Below, in pieces: positions 46,508 through 55,326 of a stretch of 64,000 nucleotides of DNA. Both the position numbers and the translations under genes were made by a program. Under the pieces are notes generated by a model. It searched no databases. It saw nothing but the letters and a program-made list of their open reading frames with translations, and was not told the origin of the DNA. Origin of the DNA: Leekyejoonella antrihumi (GTDB taxonomy: Bacteria; Actinomycetota; Actinomycetes; Actinomycetales; Dermatophilaceae); NCBI RefSeq assembly GCF_007845645.1, contig NZ_VCQV01000019.1, forward strand, positions 37,005 through 101,004, given 5' to 3'. Numbering within the stretch: position 1 is the stretch's first letter; the number at the start of each line of letters is the position of its first letter.

Positions 46508-47653
46508 ATGCCAGTGGAACGCCTCATGCCGACCGACGAGAGCGCCGACCTCATCGAGCTCACCCGCGAGGTATGCCGCCGCGAGCTTGCTCCCCGGGTC
46601 GACGCCGCCGAGGCGGCGGGCGAGATGCCCCGCGAGATCTTCCGCACGCTCGGGCGATCCGGGCTGCTGTCGCTGCCCTACGACGAGGAGCTCGGCGGCG
46701 GCGGGGTGCCCTACGAGGTCTACCTGCAGGTGGTCGAGGAGATCGCGAGCGTCTGGATGAGCGTCGCGGTCGGCGTCTCCGTGCACGCACTGACCTGCTT
46801 TCCGACCGTCACTGCCGGCACGCCGGCGCAGCAGGAGAGCCTGCTGCGCGACATGTTGAGCGGTGAGCTGCTCGGCGCCTACTGCCTGTCCGAGCGGGAG
46901 GCCGGGTCCGACATCGCCAGCATGCGCACCCGCGCCGTCGAGCACGAGGGCGGCTTCAGCATCCGCGGCACCAAGGCCTGGATCTCCCACGCGGGCCATG
47001 CCGACTACTACACCTCCTTTGTCCGCACCGACGACCTCGGCGGCAAGGGACTGTCCTGCTTCGTCGTGCCTGCCGATGCTGCGGGACTCACCGTCGCAAC
47101 GCCCGAGCGCAAGATGGGGCTCGCGTGCGACCCGGTCGCCGAAGTCACCTTCGACGACGTGCACGTCGATGCCGACCGCCTGGTCGGAGAGCGCGGCCAA
47201 GGCATGCAGCTGGCCCTTGCCGCACTCGACGCCGGACGCCTGGGCATCGCCGCCGCAGCGACCGGGCTGGCCCAGGCAGCACTGGACCTCGCGGTCCGGT
47301 ACGCCGGCGAGCGGCAGCAGTTCGGCAGGTCGATCGGCGGATTCCAGGGGCTCGGGTTCATGCTCGCCGACATGGAGGCTGCGGTCTCCTCGGCCCGGTC
47401 GTCCTACCTCTTCGCCGCACGCCTGAAGGACGCCGGTCGGCCCTTCAGCAAGCAGGCCGCCGTGGCCAAGCTCATGGCGACCGACAACGCCATGAAGGTC
47501 ACCACCGACGCGGTGCAGGTCCTCGGTGGTGCCGGATACACGGCGGACTTTCCGGCCGAGCGATTCATGCGTGATGCCAAGGTGACTCAGATCTTCGAGG
47601 GCACCAACCAGATCCAACGGCTCGTCATCTCACGACACCTCCTGAACCACTGA
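46508..47653 (+). CDS. Acyl-CoA dehydrogenase
   Basis: 381 residues. AYCLSEREAGSDIASMRTRA (FAD/substrate motif), KAWISHAGHADYY, RQQFGRSIGGFQGL, and the C-terminal VQVLGGAGYTADFPAERFMRDAK...IFEGTNQIQR with the catalytic Glu region. ATG 46508 is chosen by homology. A TACTAT box just upstream implies a short leader. An SDR gene follows after 36 bp, which may oxidise the 3-hydroxyacyl-CoA formed later in the same pathway. Confidence 0.93.
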   Translation: MPVERLMPTDESADLIELTREVCRRELAPRVDAAEAAGEMPREIFRTLGRSGLLSLPYDEELGGGGVPYEVYLQVVEEIASVWMSVAVGVSVHALTCFPTVTAGTPAQQESLLRDMLSGELLGAYCLSEREAGSDIASMRTRAVEHEGGFSIRGTKAWISHAGHADYYTSFVRTDDLGGKGLSCFVVPADAAGLTVATPERKMGLACDPVAEVTFDDVHVDADRLVGERGQGMQLALAALDAGRLGIAAAATGLAQAALDLAVRYAGERQQFGRSIGGFQGLGFMLADMEAAVSSARSSYLFAARLKDAGRPFSKQAAVAKLMATDNAMKVTTDAVQVLGGAGYTADFPAERFMRDAKVTQIFEGTNQIQRLVISRHLLNH

Positions 47654-47689
47654 CCTCGACCACGAAACCCATCTAGGAGACGAATCACT

Positions 47690-48454
47690 GTGCAGATCAA
47701 CAACTCCACCGTCGCACTCATCACTGGTGGCGGCTCCGGCCTCGGTGCCGCCACGGCTCAGCGGCTGTATGCCGATGGCGCGGCGGTCGTGCTGGTCGAC
47801 CTGCCCTCCAGCAACGCCGCTCAGCTGGCCGAGTCGCTCGGCGAGCGAGCAAAGTTCGTCGCTGCGGACGTGCGCGACGAGCAGCAGATCCAGGCTGCCG
47901 TCGACGCGGCAAAGGAGCTCGGCGACCTGCGCATCGTCGTGTCCTGCGCCGGCATCGGCACGCCGGGACGCATCATCAGCAAGCGCGGACTGCACAGCCT
48001 CGACGACTATCGCACGGTCATCGAGGTCAACCTGATCGGCACCTTCAACGTGCTACGGCTCGCCGCGCAGGCGATGACCGGCAACGAGCCGCTGGACGGC
48101 GACCGCGGTGTCGTGGTGATGACCGCGTCCGTTGCCGCGTTCGACGGGCAGGTCGGTCAGGCCGCATACGCGTCGTCCAAGGGCGGCGTGGTAGGCCTGA
48201 CCCTGACGGCGGCCCGCGACCTCGCGGACAAGGGAATCCGCGTTGTCACGATCGCACCCGGCACGTTCGAGACGCCGATGATGGCCGGCCTGCCCGGTGA
48301 GGTGAAGGAGACACTGGAGAAGCAGGTCCCACACCCCTCGCGCCTCGGCCGTCCGCAGGAGTACGCGTCGCTTGCCGCGCACATCGTCGACAACCCGATG
48401 CTCAACGGTGAGGTGATCCGCCTCGACGGCGCGCTGCGCATGCCCCCGCGTTGA
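47690..48454 (+). CDS. SDR (3-hydroxyacyl-CoA dehydrogenase type II-like)
   Basis: 254 residues: [18 protein letters not shown] (cofactor), [32 protein letters not shown] (Ser, Tyr, Lys) and [14 protein letters not shown]. This pattern matches HSD17B10-like 3-hydroxy-2-methylbutyryl-CoA dehydrogenases of isoleucine or fatty acid breakdown, fitting the upstream acyl-CoA dehydrogenase. GTG 47690 with AGGAGA upstream. Confidence 0.9.
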   Translation: MQINNSTVALITGGGSGLGAATAQRLYADGAAVVLVDLPSSNAAQLAESLGERAKFVAADVRDEQQIQAAVDAAKELGDLRIVVSCAGIGTPGRIISKRGLHSLDDYRTVIEVNLIGTFNVLRLAAQAMTGNEPLDGDRGVVVMTASVAAFDGQVGQAAYASSKGGVVGLTLTAARDLADKGIRVVTIAPGTFETPMMAGLPGEVKETLEKQVPHPSRLGRPQEYASLAAHIVDNPMLNGEVIRLDGALRMPPR

Positions 48455-48471
48455 CCGCGCAGTCGACCACC

Positions 48472-48765
48472 CGCTCGGTGGGCACCAGCACGCCACCCTC
48501 GGCATACTGACGCGAACTTGTCGACGGCTGACAGCGCTCGCATTCGTCGAAGTCCTGCCGGTTGGCCCGGTCGAACAGCTCGACGGAGGAGCTCACGTCC
48601 TTGCCGGAGGCCACGACGTCGGGCAGGCAGAGCCAGTCGCACTCGACGATGGTCCGGCCTTCCGCTATCGGGAACAACCGGTGGAAGATGACGTGGTCCG
48701 GCACGAGGCTGATGAAGACCTGCGGGCGCACGGTCACGGCGTAGTAACGCCGATCCTGCTCGTCA
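48472..48765 (-). pseudogene. Truncated copy of the Rieske oxygenase 3' region
   Basis: About 290 bp align colinearly with 49871-50163 inside the intact Rieske gene (more than 90 percent by eye). The translation [20 protein letters not shown] differs from the intact copy mainly by conservative changes. Similarity stops at LVPTE on one end and near EQDRRYYA on the other; both Rieske and iron motifs are absent. It is not expected to be functional. With the intact copy it forms direct repeats flanking folD. 48766-48895 shows no gene, only a CCGCCCTGAGCTTGTC repeat remnant near 48840. Confidence 0.85.
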
Positions 48766-48895
48766 GCCTCGAGGTCGGAGGCAGGTATGCGCAGCCGCTG
48801 TGAGACAGCACAGGGGCGCGCATTTCGATGACTCGGCGACCGCCCTGAGCTTGTCTACGCCGCCTGACGACGCCGCACCTGAAGCCGGTGCCCGA

Positions 48896-49819
48896 TCATT
48901 CGTCCGCGTTATCGGACCACCTGCAGAGTGCCTCGTCTCCCTGGGAGTTCAACTCTGCCATCTCGACGACGTTTGCCAAAAGCATCGCTCTGGTCATCGG
49001 TCCGACTCCTCCGGTGGTCTCGCTGAGCAGGCCGGCCACCGAGGCGACGTCGGGGTGCACATCTCCGAGCACACCTTCGATCGTGCGGGAGAGCCCGACG
49101 GACAACACGGTGGCTCCCGGGCGTATCCAGTCCGGCCGGACCAGGTGCGCCACACCGGTTGCCGCGATGACGATGTCCGCCTCTCGAGTCCATGCCGCTG
49201 CATCTGCAGTGGCCTCGTTGCAGGCGATCACCGTCGCGTTGACCGCTGGTGAGGTGAGCATGAGGGCAAGTGGTCGCCCGACCGTCAGCCCACACCCGAG
49301 CACGCAGACTCGCGATCCCTGCAGCGAGACTCCCTGGTGACGCAGCAGTTCCAGGATGGCGCGTGGCGTACACGGCAGCGGCCCAGGCATACCAAGGACC
49401 AGCTTGCCCAGGTTGTTCGGATGCAAGCCGTCGGCGTCCTTGCCCGGGTCGACCAGAGACAACGCTCGATGCATATCCAGGTGGCGCGGCAACGGCAACT
49501 GGACAATGAACCCGGTGCACGCGTCGTCACGGTTCAGCAGATCGATCTCCCGGTCAAGATCCGCCTGTGTCGCCGTTGACGGGAGCTCGACTCGTTGGGA
49601 GGCAATGCCGACCTTCCGGCAGTCACGATGCTTGCCGGCCACGTACGAATGGCTCGCCGGGTCCTCACCTACCAAGATCGTGCCGAGCCCGGGGCGGATA
49701 TCCTGCAGATGCAAGAGCGCCACGCGCTCGGCCAGATCCGCTTTGACCGCTGCGGCCAGCGCTCTTCCGTCGATGCGGGTTGCCTGCTGCGGGTAGTCGG
49801 CTTCTGCGATGGTCGTCAT
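48896..49819 (-). CDS. folD: Methylenetetrahydrofolate dehydrogenase/cyclohydrolase
   Basis: Oxidises 5,10-methylene-THF to methenyl-THF and hydrolyses it to 10-formyl-THF. It has 307 residues. Seen: [21 protein letters not shown] (Tyr/Lys catalytic pair), [44 protein letters not shown] (GRSxxVG position, here GLTVGRP) and [19 protein letters not shown] 49819 overlaps the Rieske stop by four bases, so it is part of the betaine demethylation operon. It is probably a dedicated C1 copy rather than the housekeeping one. The GLTVG loop departs from the usual GRSxxVG. Confidence 0.92.
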   Translation of the reverse strand: MTTIAEADYPQQATRIDGRALAAAVKADLAERVALLHLQDIRPGLGTILVGEDPASHSYVAGKHRDCRKVGIASQRVELPSTATQADLDREIDLLNRDDACTGFIVQLPLPRHLDMHRALSLVDPGKDADGLHPNNLGKLVLGMPGPLPCTPRAILELLRHQGVSLQGSRVCVLGCGLTVGRPLALMLTSPAVNATVIACNEATADAAAWTREADIVIAATGVAHLVRPDWIRPGATVLSVGLSRTIEGVLGDVHPDVASVAGLLSETTGGVGPMTRAMLLANVVEMAELNSQGDEALCRWSDNADE

Positions 49820-50973
49820 CCGAGGTCGCCGACTCGGTCGAGCACCCAGTCGTGGAAGATCCGGATGTGGTGCTCGGTGGGCACCAGCACGCCACCCTCG
49901 GCATACTGGCTCGAGCTCATCGACGGCTGGCAGCGCTCGCACGCGTCGAAGTCCTGCCGGTTGACCCGGTCGAACAGCTCGACGGAGGAGCTCACGTCCT
50001 TGCCGGAGGCCACGACGTCGGGCAGGTAGAGCCAGTCGCACTCGACGATGGTCCGGTCCTCCGCCATCGGGAACAACCGGTGGAAGATGACGTGGTCCGG
50101 CACGAGGTTGATGAAGACCTGCGGGCGCACGGTCATGGCGTAGTACCGCCGATCCTGCTCCTCCTGGATGCCCGGGATCTTCCCGAGGCCGGCGGACCCA
50201 TCGACGGTGAATCCCTCGATCTCCTCGCCGAACTCGGCGCCGTGACCGACGAAGTACTGTGCGGCGTACCCGTTGGCGAACTCGGGCAGTACCTCGGTCA
50301 GCTCCGGGTGAATCGTCGCGCAGTGGTAGCACTCCATGAAGTTCTCGATAATCAGCTTCCAGTTGGCCTGAACGTCGTAGTGGATACGCCGGCCCGGCTG
50401 GAGGTGCTCGATGTCGTAGGCGTCGATCGAGGCGAGGTCACCGAGCCGGTCGATCACGTCCTGCTGCACGGTCGCCTCGAAGGACGGCGGCTGCGGCGCA
50501 AGGCACACCCACACATATCCGAGCCACTCTCGCACGGCGACGTGATGCAGGCCATACTCCACCCGGTCGATGTCAGGCATGCTGGTCAGGTTCGGCGCCG
50601 CAATCAGCTTGCCGTCCAGGTCGTAGGTCCAGGCGTGGTACGGGCACTGGAACGCGCGCTTCACCTCGCCGGACTCCTCGAGACACAGTCGGGCCCCGCG
50701 ATGCCGGCAGACGTTGAAGTACCCCCGCACCTCGCCCTTGCGGTTGCGGGTCAGCAGGATGCTCTCCCGGCTGATCTGCACGGTCTTGAACCTGCCGGGC
50801 CCCGAGAGGTCGTCACTGCGCACCGCGCAGATCCACATCTGGTCGAAGATGCCGTCCTGCTCGGCGGCGAAAAAAGCCGGGTCGACGTAGGCCCTGCCCG
50901 GCAGGGTACGCAGCAGGCTGCCCTGCGCGGTCAGTGCAGCCGGGTGTGCGCCGGGCTCGATCGTTGCGGTCAT
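49816..50973 (-). CDS. Rieske non-haem iron oxygenase (glycine betaine monooxygenase-like)
   Basis: 385 residues. Rieske [2Fe-2S] ligands Cys89-His91 and Cys110-His113 (CRHRGARLC ... FQCPYHAW). Mononuclear iron ligands are His217 and His222 in [21 protein letters not shown]. This matches the GbcA/stachydrine demethylase group, which demethylates quaternary amines with release of formaldehyde. Its cluster (dimethylglycine oxidase, betaine transporter, choline dehydrogenase) makes glycine betaine the likely substrate. Electrons would come from the Rieske ferredoxin and reductase at 51115-52627. Carnitine or proline betaine are alternatives. Confidence 0.88.
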   Translation of the reverse strand: MTATIEPGAHPAALTAQGSLLRTLPGRAYVDPAFFAAEQDGIFDQMWICAVRSDDLSGPGRFKTVQISRESILLTRNRKGEVRGYFNVCRHRGARLCLEESGEVKRAFQCPYHAWTYDLDGKLIAAPNLTSMPDIDRVEYGLHHVAVREWLGYVWVCLAPQPPSFEATVQQDVIDRLGDLASIDAYDIEHLQPGRRIHYDVQANWKLIIENFMECYHCATIHPELTEVLPEFANGYAAQYFVGHGAEFGEEIEGFTVDGSAGLGKIPGIQEEQDRRYYAMTVRPQVFINLVPDHVIFHRLFPMAEDRTIVECDWLYLPDVVASGKDVSSSVELFDRVNRQDFDACERCQPSMSSSQYAEGGVLVPTEHHIRIFHDWVLDRVGDLG

Positions 50974-51114
50974 GACTCTCCTTCGGTTTGCCTCGGGCCG
51001 AACACTCGAGGGAGGTTTGCTTATGAAGCGGCTTACAGCGTTATGCGAAACTCGGAAGGAATCGAATGAGGCGCTGCCAAGAATGCGATGGTGGATCTCC
51101 TGCCCGTGACAGAG

Positions 51115-52278
51115 TTACGCCGGTGTGCGGATCGCCGACAAGGCGCGGCGCCTGCGGGTGAACTGGCGGACACTGTCGACGCCGAGCACCCCGATCACCT
51201 CGCCGGCTCGCCGATAGGTGACCAGGAAGCGCAGGGCGTCCACGTCCCCGTCCTCGACGACCACCTCGTCGTGGTCGACAATGCTTCCGGCGAACTGGAC
51301 GTGCACGCCGTACTGGTCCGACCAGAAGTAGGTCGGTCGTGGCACCATGCTCGTCCGGCCGTGCAGCAGCTGCTGCGCGACGACCGTCGGACGCTCGACC
51401 GCGTTGGTCCAGTGCTCGACACGCAGCGGTCGGCCGGTGGCTGAGTCGGCCCAGGCGGCACAGTCGCCCACCGCGAATACCCCTGGCAGGCCGGTCTGAC
51501 CGTGCTGGTCGGTCTCAATGCCGTTGCCGATGGCCACGGGCGATCCGGACAGCCACTCGACGTTCGGCGCGGCGCCCACCCCCACCACCAGGACATCCGC
51601 AGGCAGCCGAGTGCCGTCCGCGAGAACGACCGCACGGATGCGTCCATCGCCCTCGAACGTCGCGGGCGCCACACCGCTGTGGAGCCGCACACCGGCACGC
51701 TCATGCAGCCTTGCGAGTATGCCGCCGAACCGTGACCCCAGGGGCCCGGCAAGTGGCGTCGGTGCGACTTCTACAACGTCCACCTCCAGACCGAGACCCC
51801 TTGCCGAGGAGGCAATCTCGGCGCCGATGAAGCCGGCGCCGACCACCACCAGGCGATGGGAGGGCTGCAGATCGGCGCGCAGCGCGATGGCATCGTCCAG
51901 CGAACGCAAGGTGTGCACACCCTCGAGTCCGTGGGCCGCCGGTAGCGTGCGCGCCCGCGCGCCGGTCGCCACGACGACCGCGTCGCCCCGCACCAGAGAG
52001 CCATCGGCGAGCTCGACGGACTGCTCACGCGCCCGCAGACCCACTGCCGGCTGCCCGAGTCGGTAGTTCAGGTCGAGGTGCTCGTCCTCGTCCTCCAGTT
52101 GGATATCCGCGATCTCGTAGGTGCCCACAAGGAACTCCTTGGACAACGGCGGACGATCGTACGGGCGGTGCACTTCGTCGCCGACGAGGGTGATCCGGCC
52201 GGCAAAGCCCTCGGCGCGCAGTGCCCGCGCCGTGTAGAGGCCGCAGATCGAGGCCCCGACGATGGTGATGTCATGCAT
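51115..52278 (-). CDS. FAD-dependent ferredoxin reductase
   Basis: 387 residues, oxygenase-type ferredoxin reductase: FAD fold ITIVGASICGLYTARALR, NAD fold VVVGAGFIGAEIASSARG, and FAD-contacting VFAVGDCAAW. It ends with the usual C-terminal reductase domain. It overlaps the Rieske ferredoxin gene by 8 bp, so the two form the electron transfer pair NAD(P)H to reductase to ferredoxin to oxygenase. The spacer 50974-51114 probably holds the promoter of the Rieske-folD pair. Confidence 0.9.
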   Translation of the reverse strand: MHDITIVGASICGLYTARALRAEGFAGRITLVGDEVHRPYDRPPLSKEFLVGTYEIADIQLEDEDEHLDLNYRLGQPAVGLRAREQSVELADGSLVRGDAVVVATGARARTLPAAHGLEGVHTLRSLDDAIALRADLQPSHRLVVVGAGFIGAEIASSARGLGLEVDVVEVAPTPLAGPLGSRFGGILARLHERAGVRLHSGVAPATFEGDGRIRAVVLADGTRLPADVLVVGVGAAPNVEWLSGSPVAIGNGIETDQHGQTGLPGVFAVGDCAAWADSATGRPLRVEHWTNAVERPTVVAQQLLHGRTSMVPRPTYFWSDQYGVHVQFAGSIVDHDEVVVEDGDVDALRFLVTYRRAGEVIGVLGVDSVRQFTRRRRALSAIRTPA

Positions 52279-52627
52279 TGGCGCCGGACCCGGCGGCCAG
52301 GCCCGGAGGCAGGTTGGGTGTGTCGAGGGAGAGCTCGACCTGGATCATGCCATCGACCACCTCCACTCGGTGGGTGCGTACCGGCCGTTTGGCGGGCGGT
52401 GCATCGACGGCGCCCGTGCGCAGGTCGAACCGGGATGCGTGCAGCGGGCATTCGACCTGGCACCCCTCCAACCAGCCATCGGCCAGCGATGCGTCCTGGT
52501 GGGTGCAGGTGTCATCGATCGCGAGGACCTCACCCTCCTCGGTGCGGAAGACCGCGATCGGGGGGCTGCACGGCACGCGGAGCGCTTCGCCGGGTGGCAG
52601 TTCGGACAGCGGGCAGACGTTGAGCAT
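52271..52627 (-). CDS. Rieske-type ferredoxin
   Basis: 118 residues with the cluster ligands in CTHQDASLADGWLEG and ECPLHASRFD (CxH...CxxH). It transfers electrons from the reductase to the oxygenase. ATG 52627 has GAGGTGA upstream. The frame continues far upstream antisense-like within betA, which is rejected as coding. The stop overlaps the reductase start. Confidence 0.9.
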   Translation of the reverse strand: MLNVCPLSELPPGEALRVPCSPPIAVFRTEEGEVLAIDDTCTHQDASLADGWLEGCQVECPLHASRFDLRTGAVDAPPAKRPVRTHRVEVVDGMIQVELSLDTPNLPPGLAAGSGANA

Positions 52628-52632
52628 GGTGC

Positions 52633-54330
52633 TCACCTCACGTTCACAGAGGCTGGGGGTGGGTTGAGCGGCATTCCGGTGCCGTGCCGATAGAACGGGG
52701 TGTGGTCCGCCGCCAGTGGCACGTTGCCGAGGATCAGGTCGGCGGCCTTCTCCGCGAGCATCATCACCGGGGCGTAGATGTTCCCGTTGGTGACATAGGG
52801 CATGACGGACGCATCTACCACATACAGTCCCTCGATCCCGTGCACACCCATCGTGTGGGGATCGACGACGGAGCCGGGATCTGTGCCCATCCGCAACGAA
52901 CAGGAAGGGTGGAGTGCAGTTTCCGCGTCGTGGGCGACCCACTCGAGGACCTGCTCGTCGGTCCCCACCTCCGACCCGGGAGAGATCTCGCCGCCGCTGT
53001 AGGGTGCGAGCGCCGGCTGACCCAGGATGTCCCGAGCCACCCGCACCGCCTCGATCCACTCTCGCCGGTCCTGGTCGGTGGACAGATAGTTGAACGTCAG
53101 CGCGGGCTTGACCCTGGGGTCGCGACTGGTGATCTTCACGGAGCCCACCGCGTCCGAATACATCGGCCCGACGTGCACCTGGTACCCCTCGCCGCCCTCG
53201 GGCGCCGACCCGTCATACCGCACGGCGATGGGCAGGAAGTGGAACATCAGGTTCGGATAGGCCACCTGCTCGTTGCTGCGTGCGAATCCGCCGCCCTCGA
53301 AGTGGTTGGTTGCCCCCGGGCCCCGGCGGGCGAAGAGCCACTGCGCGCCGATCCAGGGCTTGTAGCGGTGTTTCAGATACCGCTGCATGGTGACGGGCTG
53401 GGTGGCGGAGTGCTGGATGTAGACCTCTAGGTGGTCCTGCAGGTTCTCGCCTACGCCCGGCAGATCGTGGACGACGGGTATGCCGAGCGCGGCCAGGTCC
53501 TCGGCGGGGCCGACGCCCGACAGCTGCAGCAGCTGCGGGGAGTTGATCGCGCCGCCGCACAGGATTACCCGATCGGCGCCTACTCGCACGTCCTTGTGCC
53601 TCCCGCGGTCGTAGGCGACGCCGACTGCGCGCTGACCCTCGAACAGGACTCTGGTGGTCAATGCCCGCGTGCGCACGGTGAGGTTCGCGCGGTTCATGAC
53701 GGGGTGCAGGTAGGCGCGGGCCGCCGACAGCCGTCGGCCGCGGCTGATGTTGCGGTCGAACTTGGCGAAGCCTTCCTGCCGATATCCGTTGACGTCCTCG
53801 GTGCGGGGATAGCCGGCCTGCTCGGCGGCAGCGAAGAACGCGTCGAACAGCGGGTTGCTCGCCGGCCCGCGTTCCAGGACCAGTGGCCCGTCGTGCCCGC
53901 GGAAGGGGTCATCTGGGCTCGCCGCGGTGCAGGTCTCCATCCGCCGGAAGTAGGGCAGGCAGTGCGCGAAGTCCCACTGCGCCAGGCCGGGAACCGTCGC
54001 CCACCGTTCGTAGTCCAGCGGGTTCCCGCGCTGGAAGATCATTCCGTTGATGCTGCTGCTGCCGCCGAGCACCTTGCCCCTGGCGTGGTAGACGCGCCGG
54101 CCGGACATCCGCGGCTCCGGCTCGGACTCGTATTTCCAGTCGTAGAATCGATTTCCGATCGGAAAGGGCAGGGCGGCCGGCATGTGAATGAGGACGTCCC
54201 ACCGGGAGTCGGTGCGGCCGGCCTCCAGGACCAGCACCCGGTGGCTGGGATCCGCCGAAAGCCGATTGGCGAGCACGCATCCCGCCGACCCGCCGCCAAC
54301 GATGACGTAGTCGTAGTGCTCATTGATCAT
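52633..54330 (-). CDS. betA: GMC oxidoreductase, choline dehydrogenase-like
   Basis: 565 residues. FAD motif [20 protein letters not shown] signature [20 protein letters not shown], second signature [17 protein letters not shown], and catalytic His in [11 protein letters not shown] plus [18 protein letters not shown]. BetA oxidises choline to betaine aldehyde (and on to betaine). Cluster context supports this; other alcohols are possible. Five bases separate it from the ferredoxin gene. It is divergent from the IclR regulator. Confidence 0.87.
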   Translation of the reverse strand: MINEHYDYVIVGGGSAGCVLANRLSADPSHRVLVLEAGRTDSRWDVLIHMPAALPFPIGNRFYDWKYESEPEPRMSGRRVYHARGKVLGGSSSINGMIFQRGNPLDYERWATVPGLAQWDFAHCLPYFRRMETCTAASPDDPFRGHDGPLVLERGPASNPLFDAFFAAAEQAGYPRTEDVNGYRQEGFAKFDRNISRGRRLSAARAYLHPVMNRANLTVRTRALTTRVLFEGQRAVGVAYDRGRHKDVRVGADRVILCGGAINSPQLLQLSGVGPAEDLAALGIPVVHDLPGVGENLQDHLEVYIQHSATQPVTMQRYLKHRYKPWIGAQWLFARRGPGATNHFEGGGFARSNEQVAYPNLMFHFLPIAVRYDGSAPEGGEGYQVHVGPMYSDAVGSVKITSRDPRVKPALTFNYLSTDQDRREWIEAVRVARDILGQPALAPYSGGEISPGSEVGTDEQVLEWVAHDAETALHPSCSLRMGTDPGSVVDPHTMGVHGIEGLYVVDASVMPYVTNGNIYAPVMMLAEKAADLILGNVPLAADHTPFYRHGTGMPLNPPPASVNVR

Positions 54331-54405
54331 GTGTCGCCCTCATCGGTTGCCGGTGCTGGATTGATGATATCTGAATCTCGCTATATGCACTAGGTCTCAC
54401 GTGAC

Positions 54406-54452
54406 GCAACTTGACAATATTTTGGAGCCGTCAGCTCAACTGATAGAGTTGC
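54406..54452. promoter_or_regulatory. Operator-like palindrome cluster in the betA/iclR spacer
   Basis: CAACT-GATAG-AGTTG (54437-54451) lies directly before the IclR start codon, and an outer GCAACT (54406-54411) is complementary to AGTTGC (54447-54452). A TTGACA hexamer lies at 54411-54416. The placement suggests autoregulation and control of betA. Confidence 0.4.
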
Positions 54453-54455
54453 GCT

Positions 54456-55301
54456 ATGAGCAACGAATCGCACGCAAAGGGGGCTGCATCGGCCGGCAAG
54501 GACCCGACCGAGGACACCAGACGCTCGTCGCAAGGCCGAGAGTCCGGAACGACAGGTGGTGTGCAGTCGGTGGACCGGGCGGTGCGCGTGCTGAAGATCC
54601 TGGCCGCCGGCGATGCCGGGGTCACCGAGGTGGCCGAGCAGCTCGGTGTGCACAAGTCGACAGCGTTCCGGCTGCTGGCAGCGTTGGAGGAGCACGACCT
54701 GGTGCGCCAGGCGCAGGCGCGCGGGCACTACGCGCTGGGGTTCGGCATCCAACGCTTGGCCAGCTCGGTGTCCGGGCAGATCGATCTGGTGCGTGAGGCC
54801 CGCTCGCCGATGGAGGACCTCGCGGAGGCCTTGGGTGAGACCGTCAACATTGCGGTGCTGCGCGAGACGTATGCCGTCAACATGAGCCAGGCCATCAGCA
54901 GGTCGGCCGTCGCTGCCCACAACTGGACGGGCGAACTGACACCGCGGCACGCGACTGCGAGCGGGAAGATGCTCCTCGCGGCGCTGCGGGAACAGGATCG
55001 TGGCCCGTACCTGCACGACCTGGAGGCGTATACACCGCAGACGCTCACCGACCCGCAGGTGCTTGCCAAACAGTTGCGTGAGATCGCGGCCCGGGGCTGG
55101 GCAGAAACGCACGACGAGCTGGAGATCGGGTTGCACGCGGTTGCCGTTCCGGTCCGCGACCACACCGACACAGTGGTCGCGGCGCTGTCCGTATCCGGTC
55201 CGACCTACCGGTTCGGCGAGGACCGGTTTCCGGAGATCTTGAGCCAGACCATCGAGGCTGCGCAGGTGGTAAGCACCCGCCTTGGTCACTTCGGAGGGTG
55301 A
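54456..55301 (+). CDS. IclR-family regulator of the choline/betaine island
   Basis: 281 residues. A ~30-residue polar N-terminal tail is followed by the winged helix (GGVQSVDRAVRVLKILA ... VTEVAEQLGVHKSTAFRLLAAL) and the effector domain with ELTPRHATASGKMLLAAL. ATG 54456 lacks a ribosome site and may be leaderless. It is the only regulator in the island, set between the two leftward operons, so it probably senses choline, betaine or dimethylglycine. The target sites are not proven. Confidence 0.9.
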   Translation: MSNESHAKGAASAGKDPTEDTRRSSQGRESGTTGGVQSVDRAVRVLKILAAGDAGVTEVAEQLGVHKSTAFRLLAALEEHDLVRQAQARGHYALGFGIQRLASSVSGQIDLVREARSPMEDLAEALGETVNIAVLRETYAVNMSQAISRSAVAAHNWTGELTPRHATASGKMLLAALREQDRGPYLHDLEAYTPQTLTDPQVLAKQLREIAARGWAETHDELEIGLHAVAVPVRDHTDTVVAALSVSGPTYRFGEDRFPEILSQTIEAAQVVSTRLGHFGG

Positions 55302-55326
55302 CGTCCGCCGTCGGACACTCGTGGCC

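Noticed and set aside
48466..48765. A functional small protein from the Rieske fragment
   Set aside because: It lacks both metal centres and has abrupt loss of similarity at each end.
48896..50332. FolD with a 170-residue N-terminal extension
   Set aside because: The extra frame is a shadow of the Rieske gene; FolD starts at ATG 49819, overlapping that gene's stop.
52628..53059. Longer form of the Rieske ferredoxin
   Set aside because: The upstream frame is antisense-like reading within betA and resembles no protein; ATG 52627 has a ribosome site.
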